From an uncultured Pelagibacteraceae bacterium (GTDB taxonomy: Bacteria > Pseudomonadota > Alphaproteobacteria > Pelagibacterales > Pelagibacteraceae): a stretch of 64,000 nucleotides of DNA. The DNA lies in contig CACKXS010000004.1 of the NCBI GenBank assembly GCA_902604305.1, positions 1 through 64,000 on the forward strand. Reading direction: 5' to 3'. Positions 52,015 to 62,610 of this stretch are shown here, one piece after another. The notes beneath the pieces were generated by a model, which saw nothing but the letters and a program-made list of their open reading frames with translations, did not search any database and had not been told where the DNA came from. Both the position numbers and the translations under genes were made by a program. The number at the start of each line of letters is the position of its first letter. The stretch's first letter is position 1.

Positions 52015-52912
52015 CTTTTATTATCCAGTCAATTAAATTTAAAAAAGAAATATTCTTGAATCTTGCTATTTCAGGAACCAATGAAAGTGAGGTCATTCCT
52101 GGCTGAGTATTAATTTCTAAAAGATAAAATTTATCTTTATAAAACTTAAAATCTGATCTAGTTACACCTTTACACCCAATAATTTTGTGAGCTTTTGACG
52201 CAATATTTAATACTTCGTTTAATTTTTTGTTATTTATTTTAACTGGAATAATATGTTTAGTTTTTGATTTTGCATTATATTTTGCTTGATAATCATAAAA
52301 TTTTCTTTTCGGCACTAATTCTATAGCACCTAATTTTCTTTTCCCCATAATTGCGACTTGAATCTCTCTTCCAGGAATATATTTTTCTATCATTACTTCT
52401 CTGTAAGGTAAAAGTTTATTTAAATTTTTAAAAAAATTTTTCTCACTACATATATATACTTCTACACTCGAACCTTCATTAAAAGGCTTTATTACGACTG
52501 GAAAACTTAATTTAGCTTTAATTTTTTTTATTAATTTATGTTTTTTTATAGATTGGTTGAATCTAAACTTAATATACTTGGGAGTTAAAATATTATTTTT
52601 AATAAATATTTTTTTTGATAATTCCTTATCAATTGCAATTGAAGAAGACAATACACCTGAGTGAGTATATTTTATTTTTTCAGACTCTAAAATTGATTGT
52701 ATATATCCATCTTCACCATATCGACCATGTAATGCATTAAAAACTACATCAGGTTTAAATGATCTTAAATTTTTAATTAAATCTCCGTTAGGTTCAAAAA
52801 TTTTAACATGATATTTTTTTTTAATCTCTTTAAAAACTCCCTTAGCAGTTTTTAGACTAATTTCCCTTTCTCTTGAAAAACCACCAGCAAGAATTAGAAT
52901 TTTTTTTTTCAT
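51995..52912 (-). CDS. ddl: D-alanine--D-alanine ligase
   Basis: ORF; GGFSREREISLKTAKGV, NALHGRYGEDGYIQSILE, FPVVIKPFNEGSSVEV, EINTQPGMTSLSLVPE. Confidence 0.95.
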   Translation of the reverse strand: MKKKILILAGGFSREREISLKTAKGVFKEIKKKYHVKIFEPNGDLIKNLRSFKPDVVFNALHGRYGEDGYIQSILESEKIKYTHSGVLSSSIAIDKELSKKIFIKNNILTPKYIKFRFNQSIKKHKLIKKIKAKLSFPVVIKPFNEGSSVEVYICSEKNFFKNLNKLLPYREVMIEKYIPGREIQVAIMGKRKLGAIELVPKRKFYDYQAKYNAKSKTKHIIPVKINNKKLNEVLNIASKAHKIIGCKGVTRSDFKFYKDKFYLLEINTQPGMTSLSLVPEIARFKNISFLNLIDWIIKDASIHR

Positions 52913-53800
52913 TTATTCAACTAAAACTATTTCTAGATCTAAATTAATTCCTGTTTTTTTTCTTACATTTTCTTTTACAAAATCAATTAATTTTTTCATA
53001 TCTTTATAATTTGCATTACCTTTGTTAATAAAAAAGTTTGCATGCTTATTTGATACAATTGCGTCACCAAATTGTGTATTACTTGGTATTGACTCTTTTA
53101 TTATTTCCCAAACTTTTTTATCTGTTTGTTTTATTGGATTCTTAAATGTACTTCCACCAGTTTTGACTCTAGTTGGTTGGGCTTCCTCTTTTTTACTTTT
53201 TAATTTTTTTATTTTTTCTTTAATTTCTTCTTTTTTTTTTTTATTTCCTTTAAAAGAAGCGCTAAGAAAAATTAGATCTTTCGATAAATTACAAGACCTA
53301 TAGTCGAAAACTATTTCTTTTCTTGGAATTGTTAGAACTTGGCCGAATCTGTTAATGGCTTGAACTGAAATCAAAATATCCTTGAATTCACTTCCAAAGC
53401 ATCCTGAATTCATTCTTATGCCTCCTCCTACAGTTCCTGGGATACAGGACAAAAATTCAAAACCACCTAAATCATTTTCAGCAGCAAACTCAGATAGTGA
53501 TTTATCTAGGACAGCACTACCTGCAACTATAGTATTTTTATTAAGCAATGAAATTCTTGAAAAATTTTTACTTAGTTTAATTACTGCTCCTTCAAATATA
53601 TCATCTTTGAATAAAACATTGGATCCAGCACCTAAAACAAAAAAATTTTTCTCATTTTGATATAATTTTAAAAATTCTATTAAATCTTGAAGAGCGTCCG
53701 GTTTGAAATAAATTTTGGCAGAACCTCCAATATTAAACCAATTAAGGTTTTTAATACTATAATTAAAATAAATTTTTCCATTTAAATTTTTATTATCCAT
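52913..53800 (-). CDS. murB: UDP-N-acetylenolpyruvoylglucosamine reductase
   Basis: ORF; NWFNIGGSAKIYFKP, VLGAGSNVLFKD, CIPGTVGGGIRMNSGCFG, TGGSTFKNP. Confidence 0.96.
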   Translation of the reverse strand: MDNKNLNGKIYFNYSIKNLNWFNIGGSAKIYFKPDALQDLIEFLKLYQNEKNFFVLGAGSNVLFKDDIFEGAVIKLSKNFSRISLLNKNTIVAGSAVLDKSLSEFAAENDLGGFEFLSCIPGTVGGGIRMNSGCFGSEFKDILISVQAINRFGQVLTIPRKEIVFDYRSCNLSKDLIFLSASFKGNKKKKEEIKEKIKKLKSKKEEAQPTRVKTGGSTFKNPIKQTDKKVWEIIKESIPSNTQFGDAIVSNKHANFFINKGNANYKDMKKLIDFVKENVRKKTGINLDLEIVLVE

Positions 53801-55197
53801 TATTTAATATATTTTGGTAAATCTCTAATCCAATTAGAGATTGATCCAGCGCCCATTCCTATTACTATTTTATTGCCATATATATTTTGTTTCACATATT
53901 TTATTAAATCTAAATTATTATTAATTAATATTAATTTTACTTTTGAATTTTTAATTATTTTTTTGGCAAAGCTATTATAACTAAATCCTAATTTTATATT
54001 TTCACCTGCTTTATATATTGGGCATAAAATCAAAGTATTTGCTTTTTTAAATGATTTTGAAAATTCTTCATTTAAATTTTTTACTCTAGAAATTCTATGA
54101 GGTTGAAATATACATTCAATTTCTTTATCTTTATAAACATTTCTTACACCTTCAAGAACTTCGGAAATCTCTGTTGGATGATGTGCATAATCATCAAAAA
54201 ATGTAACATTTTGATATGAAAAAACTTTAGTAAATCTTCTTTGAACTCCAGAAAATTTTTTTAAACCTTTTTTTATAATATTAATTGGTATACCAACTGA
54301 AAATGCAACAGCTGCGGCTGCAGTTGAATTTCTTATATTGTGTAAACCAATAAGAGGTATTTTTATATTTTTAATAAAATTAATTTTTGTTCCAGGTAAA
54401 TTTATTTTTATGTCAAATTTTGAATAATTTTCATTTTGTGAAATATTAAATATTTTAAAATTTGACAATTTATTTGTACCATAGGTATTATAATTTAAAT
54501 TCTTAATTTTTTTTATTACATCTCTATTGTTTTGATCATCAAAGCATATGAAAGTTTTTCCAAATGATGGTGTTTTTTCAATAAAATTAATAAAATTTTT
54601 TTTTAGAACATCTAAAGATTTATAATAATCTAAATGCTCTTTATCAATATTTGTAACTATTGAGTAAGTTGACGGAATTTTTGTGAAACTTCCATCAGAT
54701 TCATCTGACTCTAAAATACACCAATCACTTTTCCCTAATTTTGCAGAACCGCTAAATGAATTTAAAACTCCACCATTAATTACTGTTGGATCTATTTTTG
54801 CATGTGTAAATATACTTGATATTAATGAAGTGGTAGTAGTTTTGCCATGTGATCCTGCTACTACAACATTTTTCATTAAGGAGACAACGTTTGCCAACAT
54901 TTCTCCTCTTTTATAAATTGGAATTCTTTTTTTTTTTGCAAATAATAATTCAGGATTATTTTTTTTAATGGCAGATGAAATGACTAAAATAGTCGATTTA
55001 TTAATGTTTTGTATTTTATGTCCTATGTATACCTTAATTTTTTTTTGTTTAATTCTTTCAATATTCTTATTATTAGCAATATCACTTCCTTGTACTTTAA
55101 AGCCTAAGTCTTTCATTATAACTGCTAAACCACTCATGCCAATTCCACCAATTCCAACAAAATGGATTAATTCTGATTTTGCTAATTTAATTTTCAT
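53800..55197 (-). CDS. murC: UDP-N-acetylmuramate--L-alanine ligase
   Basis: ORF; HFVGIGGIGMSGLA, VVAGSHGKTTTTSLIS, DDYAHHPTEISEVL, FQPHRISR. Confidence 0.97.
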   Translation of the reverse strand: MKIKLAKSELIHFVGIGGIGMSGLAVIMKDLGFKVQGSDIANNKNIERIKQKKIKVYIGHKIQNINKSTILVISSAIKKNNPELLFAKKKRIPIYKRGEMLANVVSLMKNVVVAGSHGKTTTTSLISSIFTHAKIDPTVINGGVLNSFSGSAKLGKSDWCILESDESDGSFTKIPSTYSIVTNIDKEHLDYYKSLDVLKKNFINFIEKTPSFGKTFICFDDQNNRDVIKKIKNLNYNTYGTNKLSNFKIFNISQNENYSKFDIKINLPGTKINFIKNIKIPLIGLHNIRNSTAAAAVAFSVGIPINIIKKGLKKFSGVQRRFTKVFSYQNVTFFDDYAHHPTEISEVLEGVRNVYKDKEIECIFQPHRISRVKNLNEEFSKSFKKANTLILCPIYKAGENIKLGFSYNSFAKKIIKNSKVKLILINNNLDLIKYVKQNIYGNKIVIGMGAGSISNWIRDLPKYIK

Positions 55198-56266
55198 TTA
55201 TTATAGCTAATAACTTTTGATTTATATTATTCCAGGTGTTTTGATAAGAAAATTCACACATATTGTTTTTTTTTTCAAAATAATTTTCAGAATTTTGTAT
55301 TATATTTAGAATAAGTTGTTTTAAATTATCTTTACTGTAATCTGACTGATTAACTATCCAACAAAATTTTTTATCATAATAATTTTTAGCATTAAAAAAT
55401 TGATGATTATCTTTCGATTTGGGAAGAGGTATCGCAATGAAAGGAATTTCAAAAAAAATTAATTCTGAAATTGTAGAAGCTCCCGATCTTGTAATTGCCA
55501 AATCTGCTCTACTATATTTTTTAAAAATTTGTTCATCAAAACTAAATAGTTCATTTTCTAATTCATTTTCCTCATATTTTTTTTTAAGTAATTTTTTTTT
55601 ATTTTCGTCTGTTATTTGTTGAATTAATGAAATTTTATAATTTTTAGACAAATTAATCATTAGTTCACTGATTTCATTATCAAAAAATTCTGATCCTTGG
55701 CTACCTCCTATGATTAAAATTGTAAATTTTTTTTTAATTTTATTTTTAATTTTTTTTTTTTCTTCATAAATCTCTTTTCTTAACAATGGATTAATTACTG
55801 CTAATTTATTTTTATATTTCTCAGGAAAATTGATTAATTTATTTGAATAACAAATAATTTTTTCAGAAAACTTGAGAAAATATTTATTTGATCTACCTAT
55901 TACCATGTTGGGTTCAAATAAATAAGTTTTAATATTTAATACTTTTGCAGACAAGCATAAAGGTAAAGACATATATCCACCAGTGCTAATTAAAATGTCA
56001 ATATTATTTTTTTTAATAAAAAAAAATGATTTAAAAAATGAAATTATTAAAAAAAATATTATGTTAGGTATTTTAAATAAGTTTTTTGAAATTCTTGGTA
56101 TCTCAATTAATTTAAAATTATAATCCTTATTATTAATAAATTTAGATCCTCTTTTATCTGATGTTAAAAATATATCATAATCATTCTTAAGATGTTCGTA
56201 TAAAGTAATTGCAGGAATGGTATGTCCACCGGAACCTCCTGTGCTAATTAATATATTTTTTTTCAC
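55187..56266 (-). CDS. murG: UDP-N-acetylglucosamine--N-acetylmuramyl-(pentapeptide) transferase
   Basis: ORF; ISTGGSGGHTIPAITL, STGGYMSLP, IIGGSQGSEFFD, RSGASTISEL. Confidence 0.95.
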   Translation of the reverse strand: MKKNILISTGGSGGHTIPAITLYEHLKNDYDIFLTSDKRGSKFINNKDYNFKLIEIPRISKNLFKIPNIIFFLIISFFKSFFFIKKNNIDILISTGGYMSLPLCLSAKVLNIKTYLFEPNMVIGRSNKYFLKFSEKIICYSNKLINFPEKYKNKLAVINPLLRKEIYEEKKKIKNKIKKKFTILIIGGSQGSEFFDNEISELMINLSKNYKISLIQQITDENKKKLLKKKYEENELENELFSFDEQIFKKYSRADLAITRSGASTISELIFFEIPFIAIPLPKSKDNHQFFNAKNYYDKKFCWIVNQSDYSKDNLKQLILNIIQNSENYFEKKNNMCEFSYQNTWNNINQKLLAIINEN

Positions 56267-57387
56267 TAACTTATTTTTCTTCTCGTTAAATTTAATATAA
56301 TTCCAGCCAATATAGATGTACTTATTATCGAAGAACCTCCATAACTTAAGAAAGGCAATGTCATTCCGGTAGTTGGTAATAATCTAATATTAACTCCAAT
56401 ATGAATAAAAGTTTGGAACAAAATAATTGTAGTTATTCCAACTAAAATTAATTTAACCTTATCTTCATTCTCATTATCTGTTTTTTTTAATATACAATAA
56501 GAAAGTATTAAAAAAATCATCATAATTAGTAAAACAATTATTACTCCAAATTCTTCTGAGATTACTGAAATAATATAATCTGTGTGAGCTTCTGGTACTT
56601 TTGAATTTAAAGTGCCTTCGCCTATACCTTGTCCAAAAAAACCACCATTAGATATAGCTTCGGAAGCCCTTTCAGATTGATAATTATTTCCTGAGGTTGG
56701 ATTTATAAATGAAAATAGTCTTTGTTTTATGTACTCAAATTTTGAAACATACAATATCAGATAAGTTAATACTGAAAAAGTTAATGTAAAAAAAACAAAC
56801 AAGAATAATAAATTAATTCCTGATACAAATATTAAAGAAAACCAAGTAAGTATTATTAGTATAGTTTGTCCTATATCAGGTTGAGAAATCAAAAACAAAA
56901 TTACTGGTATAATTATCAATAAACTAAATAAATATTTAAAATAAAGATGTTTTTCATAATTAAGAGTAAAAATAGTTGAAATTATAATTATCAAAAAAGG
57001 TTTAAGAATTTCAATTGGCTGAAACCTTGGCATCATGGGTAGATCTATCCATCTCGCTGATCCTTTTACTTCTTCACCTATAAATGGAACTAAAGCTAGA
57101 AATATAAAAAAAATAAAAAATAAATATTTAGAAATTTGAAATAATTTTTTTTGTTCAATAGCAGAGAATGTAATTAAAATAAAAACTCCTAGAATAATAA
57201 AGAATAAATGTTTTATAAAAAAATAATAAGTATTAGTATTTAGTTTATCTGAAGCAATTATTGAAGTTGAAACTAATGAAAAAAATAAACCAAGGCCAAA
57301 AAGTAACAGAATTAAAAATAAAATGAATTTATCAATATTTTTCCACCAGCCATAATACAAATTAAATATTTTGTTTAAATCAAGCAT
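56266..57387 (-). CDS. ftsW: lipid II polymerase FtsW (SEDS family)
   Basis: ORF; GSARWIDLPMMPRFQPIEILKP, QPDIGQTILI, AHTDYIISVISEEFG, LLPTTGMTLPFLSYGGSSI. Confidence 0.95.
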   Translation of the reverse strand: MLDLNKIFNLYYGWWKNIDKFILFLILLLFGLGLFFSLVSTSIIASDKLNTNTYYFFIKHLFFIILGVFILITFSAIEQKKLFQISKYLFFIFFIFLALVPFIGEEVKGSARWIDLPMMPRFQPIEILKPFLIIIISTIFTLNYEKHLYFKYLFSLLIIIPVILFLISQPDIGQTILIILTWFSLIFVSGINLLFLFVFFTLTFSVLTYLILYVSKFEYIKQRLFSFINPTSGNNYQSERASEAISNGGFFGQGIGEGTLNSKVPEAHTDYIISVISEEFGVIIVLLIMMIFLILSYCILKKTDNENEDKVKLILVGITTIILFQTFIHIGVNIRLLPTTGMTLPFLSYGGSSIISTSILAGIILNLTRRKIS

Positions 57388-58672
57388 TTATTTTTTTTAT
57401 AAATTTATTTTTCTTTATTAAATAGTTAAAATAATTTCCTCTATCTTCAAAGTTTTTAAATTTATCAAAAGATGCTGCGGAAGGGCTAAATAAAATATAA
57501 GAATGCTTATATTTTTCTAATTTAATTTCTTGAGCTATTTTTTTTAAAATATTTTCTAAATTTTTATATGTATTTGATTTTATTTTATTATTTAATTTTT
57601 TTTCAAAAAAATTCTTATCTTTTCCAAAAATATAACCTTTAATATTTTTATAATATTTAGATGATAGCTCAAGTTTATCACCTTTTTTTGATAATCCACC
57701 AAGTATCCAAAAAATATTCTTATATGATTTAAGTAAATTTACACTTGAAGAAAAGCTTGTAGATTTTGAATCATTTATAATAGTAACAAAATTATTTTTA
57801 TAAATAACTTGTTGTCTAAAATCTAAACCTTTAAATCTATTTACTGTATTAAATAATCTCGATTTATTTAGTTTATAAACTTTTGCAAACTCAAGTATAA
57901 AAGATAAATTTGTTAAATTATTAATATTGTCAAAATAGCTATTAGAAATTAATTTTTTTATCTTATTAAAATTTGTGTTTACCTTAATAATTTTTGAGTT
58001 AATTTTATGTTTTCTGATTTGTTGATTTAAATATTTATTATTTTCTACAAAAGAATAAAAATTTTTATTTTGATTTAGTATAAGTTTAAATTTAGCACTT
58101 GCATAATTTTGAATTGTTTTATGCCTTTCCAAATGATCTGGTCTAATATTTAATATAAACGCATAATCAGTCTTAAAATATTGGCTATAATCAATTTGAT
58201 AAGAAGAAGCCTCTATTACAAAAATAGTGTTAGGGTTTATTTTAATTCTAGATAAAACTGGTATGCCAATATTTCCAATAAGTTTAACATCTTTATTTTG
58301 TTCTTTTAAAATTTTAAATAGTAATTTTGCTGTTGTTGATTTTCCATTTGTACCTGTAATAGTAATTTTCAAATTTTTTGGATTATTCAAATGAAAAATA
58401 TCAAGATCAGTAACTATTTTTTTTCTGTTCTTTTTTATATAATTTTTTAATTTGCATTTATTTATATCAATCCCTGGGCTTAAAACTATATAATCAAATT
58501 CTGATATTCTTATCTTTTTAAAAGAAATAGAAGATTTTTTAACTTTTTTAATATCGTCATAAATCGAAATTTTATTATTTTTTTTTAAATATTTAAAAGA
58601 AGCTTGCCCACTTTTACCATAACCATAAATAAGAATTTTTTTATTTTTTAGATTATCTTTTAAATTAAACAT
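57380..58672 (-). CDS. murD: UDP-N-acetylmuramoylalanine--D-glutamate ligase
   Basis: ORF; GYGKSGQASFKYL, ITGTNGKSTTAKLL, NIRPDHLERHKT, INDSKSTSFSSS. Confidence 0.95.
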   Translation of the reverse strand: MFNLKDNLKNKKILIYGYGKSGQASFKYLKKNNKISIYDDIKKVKKSSISFKKIRISEFDYIVLSPGIDINKCKLKNYIKKNRKKIVTDLDIFHLNNPKNLKITITGTNGKSTTAKLLFKILKEQNKDVKLIGNIGIPVLSRIKINPNTIFVIEASSYQIDYSQYFKTDYAFILNIRPDHLERHKTIQNYASAKFKLILNQNKNFYSFVENNKYLNQQIRKHKINSKIIKVNTNFNKIKKLISNSYFDNINNLTNLSFILEFAKVYKLNKSRLFNTVNRFKGLDFRQQVIYKNNFVTIINDSKSTSFSSSVNLLKSYKNIFWILGGLSKKGDKLELSSKYYKNIKGYIFGKDKNFFEKKLNNKIKSNTYKNLENILKKIAQEIKLEKYKHSYILFSPSAASFDKFKNFEDRGNYFNYLIKKNKFIKKINA

Positions 58673-59757
58673 TATCTTAATTTAAGAGTAGCCAATCCTA
58701 TCATTGCTAAAATGATTGATATGATCCAAAACCTTACAACCACAGTTGATTCTGCCCATCCTTTTTTTTCAAAATGGTGGTGTATCGGTGCCATTTTAAA
58801 AATTCGTTTTCCTGTTAACTTAAACGAAATAACTTGTACTATTACCGAAACCGCCTCCAAAACAAACAAACCTCCTGTTATTGCTAGAACAATCTCATGT
58901 TTGGTTATTATGCCTACTGCTCCTAAAGAGCCGCCTAAAGCCAGTGAACCTGTATCTCCCATAAATATTTTTGCTGGTGGAGCATTAAACCAAAGGAAAC
59001 CAATGCATGCACCTATAATTGAACCACAAAAAACGGCTACTTCTCCAACATCTTTAATGTAAGGAATATGCAAATATTCTGAAAATACTATGTTTCCTGT
59101 AACATAACTTATAAATGCAAAACAAGATGCAACCAATATTATTGGAACAGTGGCTAATCCATCTAAACCATCTGTTAAATTAACTGCATTTGAAGATCCA
59201 ACAATTATAAATAAATAAAATGGAATAAAAAACCAACCAAGATTAATTACTAAATTTTTAAAAAATGGGAAATAAAGATTTTTTAATTCAGCAGAATTTG
59301 CGTGATAAGTAAGTATATAAATTCCAATTAAAGCTATTATAATTTGTGAAGTCAGTTTAAATCTAAATGAAACTCCACCAGAGTTACCACTCTTAATTTT
59401 CTTGTAATCATCGTATGCTCCTAGAATTCCTAGGCCACCTACAATAAATATTAAAAACCAATTATAAGGATTTGATAAATCAGACCACAACAATACACCT
59501 GAAAAAATTCCTATCAATATGAGAACGCCCCCCATTGTTGGTGTTCCAATTTTTTTTACAATATGGTCAGACGGACCGTCAGACCTAATTGGATTATGAA
59601 TTTTTTTACTTGAAAAATAATTAATTATTGGACTCCCAATTAAAAAAACTATCAACATTGAAGTAAACATTGATAAACCAGTTCTTACTGTCAAATATCT
59701 AAAAACATTAAAGATAGGGTAGTTATCTACGAGGTTTGTAAATAAACTATACAGCAT
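58672..59757 (-). CDS. mraY: phospho-N-acetylmuramoyl-pentapeptide-transferase
   Basis: ORF; GTPTMGGVLI, NAVNLTDGLDGLA, IFMGDTGSLALGG, PIHHHFEKKGWAEST. Confidence 0.97.
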   Translation of the reverse strand: MLYSLFTNLVDNYPIFNVFRYLTVRTGLSMFTSMLIVFLIGSPIINYFSSKKIHNPIRSDGPSDHIVKKIGTPTMGGVLILIGIFSGVLLWSDLSNPYNWFLIFIVGGLGILGAYDDYKKIKSGNSGGVSFRFKLTSQIIIALIGIYILTYHANSAELKNLYFPFFKNLVINLGWFFIPFYLFIIVGSSNAVNLTDGLDGLATVPIILVASCFAFISYVTGNIVFSEYLHIPYIKDVGEVAVFCGSIIGACIGFLWFNAPPAKIFMGDTGSLALGGSLGAVGIITKHEIVLAITGGLFVLEAVSVIVQVISFKLTGKRIFKMAPIHHHFEKKGWAESTVVVRFWIISIILAMIGLATLKLR

Positions 59758-62593
59758 AAATTTTTCCTTTTTTTATATTTAAAGCAACACTATTAAGGCC
59801 AGTAGAATTGGAAGCTTTTATCATTAAATGATCATTATTATTTAAATCGTTTTTAATCAAATGATATATTTCATTTTTATCTCTTAAAATTCGACCTCTT
59901 TTTTTTCTATCAATAGCATAAAAAGTTTCTTTTATGTCATTTCCAATTACATAAACTTTTTTTATTGAAGTTTTATTGATAATTTTAGACATTTTTTTGT
60001 GCAATTTTTTTGAAAATTTTCCAAGCTCGAGCATATCTCCTAATATTAAATATTTATTACTTTGATTTTCTTTATTAAAATTTTCGACAGCGAACTTTAA
60101 AGAAAGAGGGTTAGAATTATAGCTTTCATCAGTTAAGTAAATTACTTTATCATTAAGCCTTACTTTTACTATGTCGCCTCGAGAAGATGGTATTTTAAAG
60201 TTATAAAATAATTTTTCATCAATATAATTTAAATCATAAAATTCAGAAATTATAGCTATTGATGCTAAAATATTGTTCAAATAAGGATGTAAATTTTTTT
60301 TAATTAAAAAACCTTTAGTTTTATTTTTATTTTTAATAAAAATTTTAGAATTAGTTTTATTTGATATTATTTTTTTAATATATACATCAGATAAAGAATT
60401 TTTTTTACTAAAAGAAATAACATTAATATTTTTTTTTATTGCAATTTTTTTTATAAAGTAAAAATAATCATCATCTTGATTAAGTATAACTTTTCCACCT
60501 TCTGTTATATTATTAATGATTTCAGATTTTGCCTTTGCAATTCCTTCAAGACTATTAAAATTTTTAATGTGCGCATATGATATATTGGTAATTATACCAA
60601 AATCTGGTCTTATTATTTTTGTCAAATAATCAATTTCACCTGCTTTATCCATTCCGGCTTCAAGAACTGCGAACGTATCATTTTTTTTTACATTAAATAA
60701 ACTTAGTGGAACACCATATTTGTTATTAAAGGAATTATTTGATTTTGTAGTTGGTGCCAATTTACTTAAACAGAATGCTAGTAAATCCTTTAAAGACGTT
60801 TTTCCTGAGCTGCCAGTAATAGAAATAAATTTTGCATTTGAAATTTTTCTTACATCTTTAGATGCATTAATTAAAACTCTAAGTGTATTATTTATTTTAA
60901 TTTTTTTTAATTTATTTAATTTTCCTAATTTATTTACTATTGCTAAAGAAGCACCTTTTTTAATTGCTTCATCTGCGTAATTATTTCCATCGTTTTTAGG
61001 CCCTTTAATTGCAAAAAAAATATCATTTTTTTTAATATTTTTTGAATTTATTGATGCCTTGTTAATTTTCAAATTTTTACTTACCGAATTTAAATTGCAT
61101 TGCTCGTGCAAGATATTCGCTTTCCAATTTTTAAATAATTTTTTATTTTTTAAATTAATTGCTTTTAAAATACATTTTTTGTCTGAAAAAAATTTTTTGT
61201 TTCCTTTATATTCTTGATAGATTTCATGACCTTTGCCTGCAACTACTAATATATCTCCGGATTTTAAACTTTCTATTGCCATTTTTATTGCTTTTTCTCT
61301 CGATGCAATTTCAACTAATTTAAATCTAGATATTTTTTTTTTTATTAGATTTCTTATTTTTTTTGGATTTTCATATCTTGGATTATCATCTGTTAAAAAT
61401 ATCTTGTCGCAATAATTATTTGCAATTTTACCCATTATAGATCTTTTATCTTTGTCTCTATCTCCTCCACATCCAAAAACAATTCTTATAGAGCTATGAC
61501 TAAACTGTTCTTTTATACTTTTCAAAGTATGCTTTAATGCATCTGGTGTGTGGGCATAGTCTAGAATTACTTTTGAGTTATTTTTTATATTACCAACATT
61601 CTCTAATCTTCCTTCAACAGCCTTTATTTCACTCATTAACTCAATTATTTTGCTAAATTTAATTTTACTTTTACTTGCTGCTAAAGCTGCAAATAGAAGG
61701 TTTCTAACTTGAATTTTTCCAATTAAATTTGTGGTAAATGAGTATTTTTGTTTATTAAATTCAATTTCAATTTTTTGAAAATTTCCTAAATACTCATGTT
61801 TCTTTATTAATAAATTAGATTTTTTTTTTCCAATAGTTAATGATTTTAGATTTTTCTTTATACAGATTTTTTTAAGTATTTTTGATTCAGAAATATCATT
61901 ATCATATATTATATTTCCACCTTTTTTTGTAAGTTTATTGAATAGTATTAATTTAGAATTTAAATAATCTTTATACGTTTTATGGTAATCTAAGTGATCA
62001 CGAGATAAATTTGTAAAAATTGTTGTATCAAATCTTAATCCATTTAATCTATATTGTTTTAAACCATGGCTAGATGCCTCTAAAATAGTATTTCTTATTT
62101 TTTTTCTCTTTAATAGTGAAAGTGTTTTATGAATAGTGATAGAATCTAATGTTGTATTATCTGTTAACTTATTACTATTATTAGTTTTTATACCAAGAGT
62201 TCCAATTGTAGCAACCTTCAATTTTTTATTATTAAGTATTTGAAAATAGAAATTTGCTATTGAAGACTTGCCATTTGTTCCTGTTACAGCAACTAAGTTG
62301 GTTGGAATATTTTTATAATATTTTGAAGCGATTTCTGAGACTAATTTTCTAACATTTTTGTTATTAATAAATAAAATATCTTCTTTTTTTCCTTGAAAAT
62401 TTAAATCAGATACAATTGTTTTCGCACCATTATTAATCGCGCTATTAATAAATTTATTTCCATTTTTTTTTACCCCTCTTATTGAAAAAAAAATATCACC
62501 CTGTTTACATTTTCTGCTATCTAAACTTAAATTATTAAATTTATGTAAATAATATTCTTTAGGTAAGTTCTTGAATAATTTTCCAATGTACAT
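59747..62593 (-). CDS. murE-murF: fused UDP-N-acetylmuramoyl-tripeptide synthetase MurE and UDP-MurNAc-pentapeptide synthetase MurF
   Basis: 948-aa ORF with two Mur ligase modules: VAVTGTNGKSSIANF...FTNLSRDHLDYH...DDNPRYENP (MurE) then FISITGSSGKTSLKDL...NNKYGVPLSLF...ITNISYAHI (MurF). Confidence 0.93.
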   Translation of the reverse strand: MYIGKLFKNLPKEYYLHKFNNLSLDSRKCKQGDIFFSIRGVKKNGNKFINSAINNGAKTIVSDLNFQGKKEDILFINNKNVRKLVSEIASKYYKNIPTNLVAVTGTNGKSSIANFYFQILNNKKLKVATIGTLGIKTNNSNKLTDNTTLDSITIHKTLSLLKRKKIRNTILEASSHGLKQYRLNGLRFDTTIFTNLSRDHLDYHKTYKDYLNSKLILFNKLTKKGGNIIYDNDISESKILKKICIKKNLKSLTIGKKKSNLLIKKHEYLGNFQKIEIEFNKQKYSFTTNLIGKIQVRNLLFAALAASKSKIKFSKIIELMSEIKAVEGRLENVGNIKNNSKVILDYAHTPDALKHTLKSIKEQFSHSSIRIVFGCGGDRDKDKRSIMGKIANNYCDKIFLTDDNPRYENPKKIRNLIKKKISRFKLVEIASREKAIKMAIESLKSGDILVVAGKGHEIYQEYKGNKKFFSDKKCILKAINLKNKKLFKNWKANILHEQCNLNSVSKNLKINKASINSKNIKKNDIFFAIKGPKNDGNNYADEAIKKGASLAIVNKLGKLNKLKKIKINNTLRVLINASKDVRKISNAKFISITGSSGKTSLKDLLAFCLSKLAPTTKSNNSFNNKYGVPLSLFNVKKNDTFAVLEAGMDKAGEIDYLTKIIRPDFGIITNISYAHIKNFNSLEGIAKAKSEIINNITEGGKVILNQDDDYFYFIKKIAIKKNINVISFSKKNSLSDVYIKKIISNKTNSKIFIKNKNKTKGFLIKKNLHPYLNNILASIAIISEFYDLNYIDEKLFYNFKIPSSRGDIVKVRLNDKVIYLTDESYNSNPLSLKFAVENFNKENQSNKYLILGDMLELGKFSKKLHKKMSKIINKTSIKKVYVIGNDIKETFYAIDRKKRGRILRDKNEIYHLIKNDLNNNDHLMIKASNSTGLNSVALNIKKGKIYAV

Positions 62594-62610
62594 TTGATAA
62601 ATTTAAAATC

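Noticed and set aside
53210-53250. Long T-runs and other homopolymer tracts (for example in murB, murG)
   Set aside because: They encode in-frame Lys-rich stretches in intact genes and fit the overall AT bias.
58712-59062. 116-aa plus-strand ORF opposite mraY
   Set aside because: Antisense to highly conserved MraY motifs; no independent coding evidence.
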